A stretch of 33,123 nt of DNA from the NCBI GenBank assembly GCA_031268525.1, contig JAIRXA010000128.1:1-33123 (forward strand), written 5' to 3'. Numbering within the stretch: the stretch's first letter is position 1; each line of letters begins with the position of its first letter. This DNA is from Coriobacteriales bacterium. GTDB lineage: Bacteria; Actinomycetota; Coriobacteriia; Coriobacteriales; UBA8131. The translations under genes were made by a program, and so were the position numbers. Positions 18,531-27,148 of the stretch are shown piece by piece. The notes beneath the pieces were generated by a model, which saw only the letters and a list, made by a program, of their open reading frames with translations, did no database searches and was not told where the DNA came from.

Positions 18531-19197
18531 CAGCGGGACGCCTGGCGGCGGAATCACCCGACGCAAGCTCGCGATAGGCGTGGGTGGCACGGTGGCGCTG
18601 CTTGGAATCGGAGGTGTGGCAAAGTTTGCGGGCAGCGAGCCGTTGTGCAGGCCGCCCGGCGGTCAGGATGAGGAGCATCTCATTGCCGAATGTCTGCGCT
18701 GCGAGAAATGCTATGAAGCCTGCCCCACAGGCGTCATCGTGACGGCAAAGATAGAGGCTGGCCTCATAAATGTTCGCACTCCCACGCTGAACTTCAAACT
18801 GAACTGGTGCGATTACTGCGACCAGGGCAACGACGGCCATCCCCTCTGTGTTGAGGTCTGCCCCACCGCAGCGCTGAGGCTGCCCGAGGGCGCGACCAGG
18901 GAGAACGTGATACTGGGCACCGCCTATCTCGTCGAGGACTGGTGTCTCGGTTGGCAGCTCAGAGGATGCAGGCGCTGTTACGAGGAGTGCCCCTTCGATG
19001 CCATCGAGATGGACGCCCACGAACGGCCAAGGGTGATTCCTGAGAAGTGTAACGGCTGCGGTCTCTGCGAGAACATCTGCCCCTCGCTGATGGCAGGCTC
19101 ATACACGGTTGGTGCCACCGACCGAGCCATTACGATCAAACCGGTCGAAACGCTACGACTCCTTGCTCTCGAACAGGCGGGGGAGGAAGAACAATGA
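18523..19197 (+). CDS. NapG/MauM-like ferredoxin-type protein
   Basis: TRRKLAIGVGGTVALLGIGGVAKF signal/anchor; CLRCEKCYEACPTG, CDYCDQG..CVEVCPTAAL, CRRCYEECPFDAI, CNGCGLCENICPS clusters; ATG at 18523 overlaps the torD stop. Confidence 0.87.
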   Translation: MTDSGTPGGGITRRKLAIGVGGTVALLGIGGVAKFAGSEPLCRPPGGQDEEHLIAECLRCEKCYEACPTGVIVTAKIEAGLINVRTPTLNFKLNWCDYCDQGNDGHPLCVEVCPTAALRLPEGATRENVILGTAYLVEDWCLGWQLRGCRRCYEECPFDAIEMDAHERPRVIPEKCNGCGLCENICPSLMAGSYTVGATDRAITIKPVETLRLLALEQAGEEEQ

Positions 19198-20252
19198 GGA
19201 GGTTCAAGGCGACACACGTTCGTACACTCATCATCCTGCTCGTCGCGCTTGTCATCATGGTCGGGTATGTTGCGCGCCTTGATGTCGGAAACCTGTCGAC
19301 TTTGGGCTATGGCATCATAAGCGCCATCTGTCCTCTGGGATTTCTTGAGACGACACTCGCCGGAAAGTCCTTCATCTTGCGCGCGCTTGTCTCCTTCGTC
19401 CTCGTCATTGCTCTTGTCATCGTGTTGGGGCGCGTGCTCTGCGCCTGGATCTGCCCCGTGCCGCTCATCCAGCGTTGGCTTCCCAAACGTAAGAAGAAGG
19501 CACGCGAGCAGATGGAAGACAGGCGAGCGGACCTCGCTCTGTCGGAGGACCGACAGCCAGGCGGCCGGCGGCGCGGCGCGGCGCGGCTCGACTCACGCCA
19601 TTGGGTACTCGGAGGCTCGCTGCTCTCCGCTGCGGTATTTGGATTTCCGGTCTTCTGCCTCATCTGCCCTGTCGGGCTCACCTTTGCGACACTGCTCGTC
19701 CTGTTCCGTCTCTTCGGTTACGGAGAGACCACTTTGACGCTTCTGGTGTTTCCCGCCATCCTCATCCTCGAGCTTGTGGTTTTTCGTAAATGGTGCTCGA
19801 AGATATGTCCGCTTGGTGCGCTCGTTTCTCTCGTCGCGGGGCTCAATCGCTTCTTTCGCCCAAAGATCAACGACAGCAAATGTCTCGTCACATCCCGCGG
19901 TATTGACTGTTCTCTCTGCCACGAGGCCTGCGCCCGCGAGGGCATCGACCTTCGCCGACCCCTGGCATCGAAAACTGCACTCAACGACTGCACGAAGTGC
20001 CGGGACTGTGCCGATGCCTGCCCAACGAAGGCGATCATCTTCCCTCTCCTTGCTTCCAGACCGACGGCTCCAAAGGAGATGGTGGAGGTAAGGGCGACGG
20101 CAGCGACAGGAGTGGCGGAGACGACAGAAGCGGCGGAAGCGGCAGAGAGGACGGGGAGGGCGAGCACGACAGAGAGGACGGGGACGGCCAGCACGACAGA
20201 GACGACAGAGGCGACGAGCACGACAGAGACCTCAAAATCAGAAGAGTCGTAA
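19194..20252 (+). CDS. NapH-like polytopic 4Fe-4S membrane protein with low-complexity Thr/Glu C-terminus
   Basis: Hydrophobic helices with CPLGFLETTL, CAWICPVPLIQRWLP, CLICPVGLTFA, CSKICPLGALVSL; cytosolic CSLCHEAC and CTKCRDCADACPT clusters; ATGA overlap with the upstream gene. Confidence 0.87.
   Translation: MRRFKATHVRTLIILLVALVIMVGYVARLDVGNLSTLGYGIISAICPLGFLETTLAGKSFILRALVSFVLVIALVIVLGRVLCAWICPVPLIQRWLPKRKKKAREQMEDRRADLALSEDRQPGGRRRGAARLDSRHWVLGGSLLSAAVFGFPVFCLICPVGLTFATLLVLFRLFGYGETTLTLLVFPAILILELVVFRKWCSKICPLGALVSLVAGLNRFFRPKINDSKCLVTSRGIDCSLCHEACAREGIDLRRPLASKTALNDCTKCRDCADACPTKAIIFPLLASRPTAPKEMVEVRATAATGVAETTEAAEAAERTGRASTTERTGTASTTETTEATSTTETSKSEES
20157..20237 (+). repeat. 27-nt in-frame tandem repeat, 3 units
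   Basis: Encodes RASTTERTG / TASTTETTE / ATSTTETSK at the NapH-like C-terminus. Confidence 0.88.
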
Positions 20253-20306
20253 GGATGGGCGGTGCCCTCCCATACTTGCTCGCTCGCCTCAGCAAAGGAG
20301 AAAGCA

Positions 20307-21530
20307 GTGCCTGACACTCTTGCCATGATAAAGGTACTGAACTCGCTTCAGGGTACGGGTATCGCCGTCTTTCCCGAGCGTTGTGTGGTCGTGCGCAACC
20401 GTAACGCGCATTGCCGTCGATGCGCCGAGGTCTGCGACACCGGCGCAATCTCGTTTGATGATGGCGGATCGGTCGGTCTGACGATAGACGCGGAGAAGTG
20501 TGTGAGTTGTGGCAACTGCACAAGCTCGTGTCCCACGACGGCGCTTGAGGCGCGCAACCCCGATGATGCCGAGCTCCTGCGATATGCAACAGAGCTTATC
20601 CGTGAACGAGGCCTGGCGCCTGTGTTCGCCTGCAAACCTCTGCTCGATACACAGCGTGACGGCTATGACCGGAGCAGGGTGATTGAGGTCGGCTGTCTGG
20701 GGCGTGTTGAGGAGACCGAACTTGTCGCACTCGCAGCACTCGTTGCGTCCTGCGCCGATGCGCTCTACCTTGCGTATGGAGACTGCATGAGCTGCCCGCT
20801 CGCAAGCGGGCGGCTGAGCGCCGATTGCATGGCGCACACGACAGAGCTGCTCCTTGAGGCCTGGGGGTACGCGAGCCCTCTGCGGACGTGCGAGGGACTG
20901 CCCACCTCGGTTGTTCTCGATAGCCGGACATCCCGCCATACCGAGGATGTGGATGGGCTTTCGCGCCGCGACTTCTTTGCCCAACTCAAGGAAGGCGCCA
21001 AAGCCATGGCTACACATGCGGCATCGAATGCGATCGGCAATGAGGAGGCAGCGGTCGCGCCCATATCTTCTGTGACCAAGGTCTCCAACGACGGGACTCT
21101 GCCGCAGCTTGTTCCTCATCGGCATGCACGCCTCCTTGAGTACCTCAGGTTTATCGGTCGGCCACAGGCAGAGTTCCTCGATACCCGTCTGTGGGGATGC
21201 CTGTCCATTGACATCTCCACCTGCACCTCATGCCGCATGTGTGCGACCTTCTGCCCAACAGGTGCGATCAGCAGATTTGATGATCCCGGGCCTCAAGGCG
21301 AGATGGGCATCGAGCATCGGCCTGCGGCCTGCGTGCAGTGTCGCCTCTGTGAAGATATCTGTCCCTCAAAGGCCCTGTCCATACGCTCGGAGGTTTCCCT
21401 GCGAGAGCTTGTTGGAAGAAAGGCTGTTCGCTTCGTGATGAGGCCGCCCCGCTATCGGCTCAACTCTCCTGACCAGATCCGCCAAAGGATGTATGACCTG
21501 CTGGGCGGCGGTCAGATATACGAGCGCTAG
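20307..21530 (+). CDS. Multi-4Fe-4S protein with MvhD-like cysteine segment
   Basis: CRRCAEVCDTGA, CVSCGNCTSSCPTTA, CTSCRMCATFCPTGA, CVQCRLCEDICPSKA; segment IEVGCLGRVEETEL...GDCMSCPL resembles hydrogenase/heterodisulfide-type FeS subunits. GTG start 20307 with aaaggag RBS. Confidence 0.82.
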   Translation: MPDTLAMIKVLNSLQGTGIAVFPERCVVVRNRNAHCRRCAEVCDTGAISFDDGGSVGLTIDAEKCVSCGNCTSSCPTTALEARNPDDAELLRYATELIRERGLAPVFACKPLLDTQRDGYDRSRVIEVGCLGRVEETELVALAALVASCADALYLAYGDCMSCPLASGRLSADCMAHTTELLLEAWGYASPLRTCEGLPTSVVLDSRTSRHTEDVDGLSRRDFFAQLKEGAKAMATHAASNAIGNEEAAVAPISSVTKVSNDGTLPQLVPHRHARLLEYLRFIGRPQAEFLDTRLWGCLSIDISTCTSCRMCATFCPTGAISRFDDPGPQGEMGIEHRPAACVQCRLCEDICPSKALSIRSEVSLRELVGRKAVRFVMRPPRYRLNSPDQIRQRMYDLLGGGQIYER

Positions 21531-21759
21531 CTGCCTGACCGCGCTGCCATAGAACGCGTGGTTTCTGAAGGAGCCTCGAGTTTGCAGCCAGGATACCGTA
21601 CCTTGTAAGATCCGATGATTCTGAAAGTTCGGGTGTCCACGCGTAACGCAACCCGGTCTCATCGCCGGTAAGTCGGGTCTGATCAGCAGCTTTGCAAAGT
21701 GATCCAGGGTCAAACCATCGGCCCGGGACCCCCGCCAGAATGTCTGCAACCTCACTGCC

Positions 21760-23262
21760 TCAGAGCACATCTCCCGGGTTGCTCAAAACTGTCTGGGCCC
21801 TGAGAATTTCGTATGAAAGTAAGATGAAAGCCCGTTCCTCTGCGTCCTCCAGGTCTATTGCGAGTAATTCGCCTATCCGTTTTATCCGGTAGATCAGGGT
21901 ATTGCGGTGGATGTGCAGAGCCTGAGCGGCGTCCACCAGTCTACGCTCATGTGCAAGGAAGCGATAAAGGGTCTCAAAGAATTCTGTGCCGTGTATCTCG
22001 TCATAGCGCATCAGTGTCAGTACGCCGGGATGGCAAAACTCCCATTTGCTGTTTTGCTCAGACAGGGTTTTTATCAGATGTTTGTAGGCGTAGTCCTCAC
22101 AGCGATAGATTCCGGCAGTTCTTCCACCCATGCTCATGGCAAAGTTTGCCTGCCTGAGGCGCAACGATAGGGCACCCCACCCTTCAAAGGGCAATGAAAT
22201 GCCCACCATATAATACGTTGCATTGATCGTCGCCATTAAATCGCCGATAAAAGCCTCTTCCCGTTCTCGGGGAAACACCGACACAATCTGGTTGTCAAAT
22301 TCCAGGGAGATATTCTCAGCTGCAAATCCTCTCATCGTGGTCAGCATACTTCTCGTTCTTATTACCGGAGCGTTTCCCAGAATGTTCTTGATTGCAAGCA
22401 GAATAAAGGTGTCGCAACCTGCAGAGAACTCTAATATATGAGCATAATCGCTTTGCAGCATTTTGCCTTCAAGAAGATCGTGTACGATGGAGGCCTTGGA
22501 CTTGAGGGTGAAATACTGCTCGTCATTTTCTCTACTCTTGAGAGCCAGGCGCAAAATGTCGCAAAACACTGTTGCAAGCTGGCATTGGGCCTGAGAAAGT
22601 TCCTTTTTATATTCCTCTATCATAAATGCGGCAATGATCTCGTCATCAAACACGATGCTTGCTGCGATGTAGCAAAACCGCTCTTTCCCAGAATAATAGC
22701 AATAGCGCCTTGGTACTTCCTCCCACTCGGGCAAATAGTCGCCTTCGAAAGTGATGACCGGAATCCCTACCGACCTCAGTTGCACGAATCGAGTCTCGTA
22801 GGTCTGCCGCCACCTCTCATTGAAATCGTTGGGACCAAACTTTTCGCTGATTGCTATAACCCGTCCATCGGCATCCATGATTCTGTTGGGAAATCCAAAG
22901 ACCTCATCGCTCAAACTGATCATCTTCTGCAAGGCATTCGGAGAGATTGCGGCCTCTCTGAGTCGCGCCTCCCATTGGTTGTAGTAATCAAAGGCGGCCA
23001 AGACCTCATTGATCAGTGTTTCGCTGTCGGAGTTATTGATGAAAAGATAATCATTGCCCTGCGCGAGTACAATGGTGTCAGAATGCTGACCCATGACCGA
23101 CGGCTCCGAAACCGCCGCTATGTAGATGTGCTCTCGGTTGTAGGTAGAAATGCCTTCCGTGATGATGCGGACTCCCGTGATTTCCGCTTCGCCCCTATGA
23201 ATAAAAACACGTGGATTATGGCTTTCAAGCCATTCTGCCAAAATCCACATACTGAGTTTCAT
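21760..23262 (-). CDS. PucR-family transcriptional regulator
   Basis: C-terminal PucR HTH FETLYRFLAHERRLVDAAQALHIHRNTLIYRIKRIGELLAIDLEDAEERAFILLSYEI; probable ATG at 23262 (MKLSMWILAEWL). Confidence 0.87.
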   Translation of the reverse strand: MKLSMWILAEWLESHNPRVFIHRGEAEITGVRIITEGISTYNREHIYIAAVSEPSVMGQHSDTIVLAQGNDYLFINNSDSETLINEVLAAFDYYNQWEARLREAAISPNALQKMISLSDEVFGFPNRIMDADGRVIAISEKFGPNDFNERWRQTYETRFVQLRSVGIPVITFEGDYLPEWEEVPRRYCYYSGKERFCYIAASIVFDDEIIAAFMIEEYKKELSQAQCQLATVFCDILRLALKSRENDEQYFTLKSKASIVHDLLEGKMLQSDYAHILEFSAGCDTFILLAIKNILGNAPVIRTRSMLTTMRGFAAENISLEFDNQIVSVFPREREEAFIGDLMATINATYYMVGISLPFEGWGALSLRLRQANFAMSMGGRTAGIYRCEDYAYKHLIKTLSEQNSKWEFCHPGVLTLMRYDEIHGTEFFETLYRFLAHERRLVDAAQALHIHRNTLIYRIKRIGELLAIDLEDAEERAFILLSYEILRAQTVLSNPGDVL

Positions 23263-23471
23263 GGCTTCATCCCAATCCGACTGCACGCAGAAAACGCAAA
23301 GAGGAGCCTGCCTCCATAGTATTTGTACGAATAGTACCAATAGATCGTCGCAAGAACTCTTGCATTTCAGTCACATTATACCTTCTTTGCCCACGTGCTT
23401 CTGCGCTATTTTAGGCATCGCTTGTAATGGAGGAAAAAAAATTCTGAGTAATTCGAACCTGAGGAAGGAGG

Positions 23472-24716
23472 ATGAATGCTGTGATACGTGAAGAGCAGCG
23501 CCAGGAAAAAACCAGGCGGGTAGAAACTGCAATTGCATTGGGAGAACCGGATGTTGTACCTTTTGCACCACTGATCGGTGCTTTTTACCTGTTGGGCTAT
23601 AACATCAACCCTTACGATGCGATGATGGACTTTCGTAATATCATCCCGGGAGTTCAGCAATTCATCGAAGACTACGATCCCGATGAGGTTATGGTTGCTG
23701 GCCTCCACGGGATTCCGATGCTGGAGAGCCTGGGCACGAACTTCATCAAATGGCCCGGTCCCACCTGCGGTCTTCCTTTGAGTGATACCTTCCAACACCT
23801 GGATGACACCTTTCTTCAGGACGATGAGTTCAAGGAGTATATCCTCGATCCGACCCACTTTACCCTTACCAAACTCCTGCCACGCAAGCACAGGAACCTT
23901 GAGGGCTTGAGCAAGCTCTATTTACGCGAGTGCTTCGATACCGTTTTCTTCAACGACCTTCCACTGCTGGCACTCCCCGAGGTTCAAGAGAGCCTTGCCC
24001 ATCTGCTGGAGGCAGGTAAGCTCCAGGCAGAGCGAGCAAAACAGCTCGGCGCGGTGCTCGCCTCGATTTCCCAGACAGGCTATCCTCTGCTCGCCCAGGG
24101 CACCCTCTGCGTCCCCTTTGATGCCTATGGAGACAGTGTTCGCGGCATTATCCGAGCGGTGATGGATACCTCTGAGTTTCCCGATGAGTTGGAGGAAATA
24201 CTGGGTGTTATCACCGAAATGAATGTCAATCGGATACTCGATGTCTATGCAGCGCGTGGCGTGCACAGGGTGTTCATCCCTCTGCACTGCGGCGTCGATG
24301 AATTCATGAGTTGCGAAAGCTATGAGCGCTTCTATTGGCCCGGCCTCAAGGCCTGCATCGATGGTATCGCCCAGCGGGGGATGCAGGCATTGATTTTCTG
24401 TGAAGGTCGCTATGATACCCGCCTGGAATTCCTTTCCGACGTTCCCAGGGGTACGGTCACCTATTGCTTTGAGCAGGTTGATATCAAACGCGCCAAAGAA
24501 GTGCTTGGCGGCGTTGCCTGCATCTGTGGCAATCTGCCCACGCCGCTTTTGGTGAACGGCAGCCCTGCGCAGGTAGAGCGGGAGACAAAGAAGCTGATAG
24601 ATATGCTGGCGCCTGGTGGCGGGTTCATCATGAACTGCTCGATTATCATCGACAACGCCAAACATGAGAATATGCGCGTTTGGCGTGAGACCACTGAGAC
24701 CTACGGGAAGTATTGA
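23472..24716 (+). CDS. Uroporphyrinogen decarboxylase (URO-D)-superfamily protein, putative methyltransferase 1
   Basis: VETAIALGEPDVVPFAPLIG; CICGNLPTPLLVNGSPAQVERETKKLIDMLAPGGGFIMNC matches the C-terminal signature of URO-D-like methyltransferases; ATG start with gaaggagg RBS. Confidence 0.82.
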   Translation: MNAVIREEQRQEKTRRVETAIALGEPDVVPFAPLIGAFYLLGYNINPYDAMMDFRNIIPGVQQFIEDYDPDEVMVAGLHGIPMLESLGTNFIKWPGPTCGLPLSDTFQHLDDTFLQDDEFKEYILDPTHFTLTKLLPRKHRNLEGLSKLYLRECFDTVFFNDLPLLALPEVQESLAHLLEAGKLQAERAKQLGAVLASISQTGYPLLAQGTLCVPFDAYGDSVRGIIRAVMDTSEFPDELEEILGVITEMNVNRILDVYAARGVHRVFIPLHCGVDEFMSCESYERFYWPGLKACIDGIAQRGMQALIFCEGRYDTRLEFLSDVPRGTVTYCFEQVDIKRAKEVLGGVACICGNLPTPLLVNGSPAQVERETKKLIDMLAPGGGFIMNCSIIIDNAKHENMRVWRETTETYGKY

Positions 24717-24741
24717 AAACGAGAGGTATTGAAAACGGGCG

Positions 24742-24806
24742 AGAGAGTGCAGGGAGAGAGTGCAGGGTGAGCGTGCAGGGTGAGGGTGCAGGGAGAGAGT
24801 GCAGAG
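24742..24806. repeat. 13-nt tandem repeat, 5 units, intercistronic
   Basis: agagagtgcaggg x2, tgagcgtgcaggg, tgagggtgcaggg, agagagtgcagag. Confidence 0.9.
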
Positions 24807-24836
24807 CGAGGTCTATCCACGACAAGGAGAAAGGGC

Positions 24837-25955
24837 ATGAACATGACGATAACTGCAATCACGAACGCAGCGGTATTCGACGGAGAGAATACGATCGGCA
24901 TTAAAACAGTTGTGGTAGAAGATGACTTGATTACCGGGTTATCAAGTTCGGAAGCGAGCACACCAGGCGGCATTGAGAGCATTGTCGACGGTAGCGGCTG
25001 CACGTTGCTGCCGGGACTCATCGACTCCCACGCCCACCTCTATGATCGCGTCGCCGATCTGGAAACCTGCGCGAAAAACGGTGTTACCACGCTACTCGAT
25101 ATGGGCAATCGCGACTACCGTTTCGTGGACAGGTTGCGTGAGGTGCCCCGTGCCGCCAGTGTTTTCAGCGTGCTCGGTGTGGCCTATGCTCCGGGCAGTA
25201 CCATGCTCAAGGCAATGTATTTTCCAGAGGACTGCGGAGTGAAGGACAGTGTTGACGCGATTCGTTTTGTCGATGATCAGGTGGATCGTGGCGCCGATTT
25301 TATCAAAATCATCCTGGAAGACCCCATGCAGAACAACGGCATCAAGTGGCCTTTTGAAGTCGCAAAAGCCCTGGTGGATCGGGCACACGAAGCGAAAAAG
25401 CTGGTCATAGCACACGCGGTGACACCCGACAGTTACCTTGAGGCCCTGCAATTCGGGGTGGACGAGATATCCCACGTACCTTTTGTGCCACTTCCGCAAA
25501 GTACCCTGGATGAGCTTATCGCCCATAAGGTAACCATCGTCCCAACGCTGACGATGATGTCTACGATTGCCCAGAAACTCAATGAGTCCTTTGGTATTCC
25601 GATAACGGCGGATTTCTGTTTCAAGACGGTGGCAGAGTTCCACAGGGCTGGTGTGAATATACTCGCAGGTACTGACGCCAATTTTGATGACCCGCCGTCA
25701 ATGGCGACGCCTATGGTCTATGGCAGTTCGCTCCACAGAGAGCTGGGATACCTCGTGCAGGTCGGGCTCGGCCCACGAGAGGCGCTTGCGGCAGCTACCT
25801 CCCGACCGGCAGATTTCTTCGGGCTGAGCGATAGAGGGAGAATTGCCGTCGGTAAGCGCGCCGACCTCTACCTGTGCAAAGGCAATCCGAGTGAGGAGAT
25901 AGCTGATATCTGCAAGGCTGTGCAGGTCTGGGTTGCCGGGGAGGAAGTGCTATGA
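24837..25955 (+). CDS. Amidohydrolase-superfamily metal-dependent hydrolase
   Basis: GLIDSHAHLYD (HxH), DFIKIILEDP (Lys), KKLVIAHA, DEISHVPF and ILAGTDANFDDP metal-ligand motifs; aaggagaaagg RBS. Confidence 0.88.
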   Translation: MNMTITAITNAAVFDGENTIGIKTVVVEDDLITGLSSSEASTPGGIESIVDGSGCTLLPGLIDSHAHLYDRVADLETCAKNGVTTLLDMGNRDYRFVDRLREVPRAASVFSVLGVAYAPGSTMLKAMYFPEDCGVKDSVDAIRFVDDQVDRGADFIKIILEDPMQNNGIKWPFEVAKALVDRAHEAKKLVIAHAVTPDSYLEALQFGVDEISHVPFVPLPQSTLDELIAHKVTIVPTLTMMSTIAQKLNESFGIPITADFCFKTVAEFHRAGVNILAGTDANFDDPPSMATPMVYGSSLHRELGYLVQVGLGPREALAAATSRPADFFGLSDRGRIAVGKRADLYLCKGNPSEEIADICKAVQVWVAGEEVL

Positions 25956-26980
25956 CCATCTCGGAAAAGGAAAACATCCTCAGGCATTACAAGCATGTGA
26001 TGCCTGAGCATTATCCAGATTTGAACTACCTGCATACGATCATGGGTTATGGCTTTTTGGAGCGCGCCCTCGAGCCGGAGATCGTGGCCCTGCTTGGGCT
26101 GGAGCCGGACAGATATGACCAGTACACGGTGTCGCGTAAAGACTGGTTTGGTGTCGACTATCTCCATGTGGAGGGCATTGGCTCGATGCCTTCTCCTGAC
26201 CGGCCTCCCGTTGTCACCGACATCTGCAGATGGCGTGAGCAGCTTGTCTTTCCCGATCTGGATGCCTACGACTGGGCACAGGCGGCTCAATTTGACCATG
26301 TAGATCGGGTCGATCGCGAGCATAAGGCTTTCAGCGTATTGGTACAGGCTGGCATCTACGAACGCTTCCACTCGTTGTTGGGCATGGAGGAGGCACTGAT
26401 TGCGCTGCTGGAAGAGCCAGAAGCATCGGCGGAGCTCTTGGGGGCGATATGCGAGCATAAGCTCAAGCTGTTCGCGCGAATCATCGAGCATTATCAACCG
26501 GATATCATCCGCCAGCACGATGATTATGGTTCTCAGGTCAGTCTGCAGATGAGTCCAGCACTGTGGCGGGAGATGATCAAGCCAAATCTGGCACGGATGG
26601 TCGAATTCGTCCATTCTGCAGGTCTTCGCTATGAGCAGCATTCCTGCGGAAAGATCGAGGCGATTATCCCTGATTTCGTGGAGATTGGTATAGACAGTTG
26701 GCAGGGCATGCACATCAATGATGTGCCTATGCTGAAGCAGCTTACCGGTGACAGGCTGAACTACCACATGAGTCTGCCGATACAAAGCTACGTGGCTCGC
26801 GACGCCGCTGGCAACCTGAACGAGGAAGAGCTTCGCAGAGAGGTTCGGGAGTTGGTTACCGCCTGCTCGAAGGGCGGCTTCTATTTTGCCGTAACGGCTA
26901 CTGCCGATCCCGGTTGGTGGGGGACTGCCGTTCTCAATGATGAGTTGGGCAAGGTCGGAGCGACCATCAGGTATCAGTGA
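25952..26980 (+). CDS. URO-D-superfamily protein, putative methyltransferase 2
   Basis: RHYKHVMPEHYPDLNY; QHDDYGSQVSLQMSPALWREMIKPNLARMVEFVHSAGLRYEQHSCGKIEAIIPDFVEIGIDSWQG; ATGA overlap with the amidohydrolase. Confidence 0.82.
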   Translation: MTISEKENILRHYKHVMPEHYPDLNYLHTIMGYGFLERALEPEIVALLGLEPDRYDQYTVSRKDWFGVDYLHVEGIGSMPSPDRPPVVTDICRWREQLVFPDLDAYDWAQAAQFDHVDRVDREHKAFSVLVQAGIYERFHSLLGMEEALIALLEEPEASAELLGAICEHKLKLFARIIEHYQPDIIRQHDDYGSQVSLQMSPALWREMIKPNLARMVEFVHSAGLRYEQHSCGKIEAIIPDFVEIGIDSWQGMHINDVPMLKQLTGDRLNYHMSLPIQSYVARDAAGNLNEEELRREVRELVTACSKGGFYFAVTATADPGWWGTAVLNDELGKVGATIRYQ

Positions 26981-27148
26981 TGGAAGTGCGGCGGCGGGGC
27001 AGGGCGGAAATGCGGCGAGTGTGGCAGCGGCAGGGAAACGTGACGAATGCGGTGCGGGATGGAAGTGCGGCGAGTGCGGCGCGGGGTGGGTGTACGGAGG
27101 GGCAGCGGTCCACTCGATACCTTAGAACAATCAAGGAGGAGGATACTC

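Noticed and set aside
18241-19020. Minus-strand ORF with APRQTAPRQTHPRQ repeats
   Set aside because: Its repeats are simply the antisense reading of the 15-nt torD array.
22438-23319. 293-aa plus-strand ORF
   Set aside because: Antisense to the PucR regulator, whose HTH is convincing.
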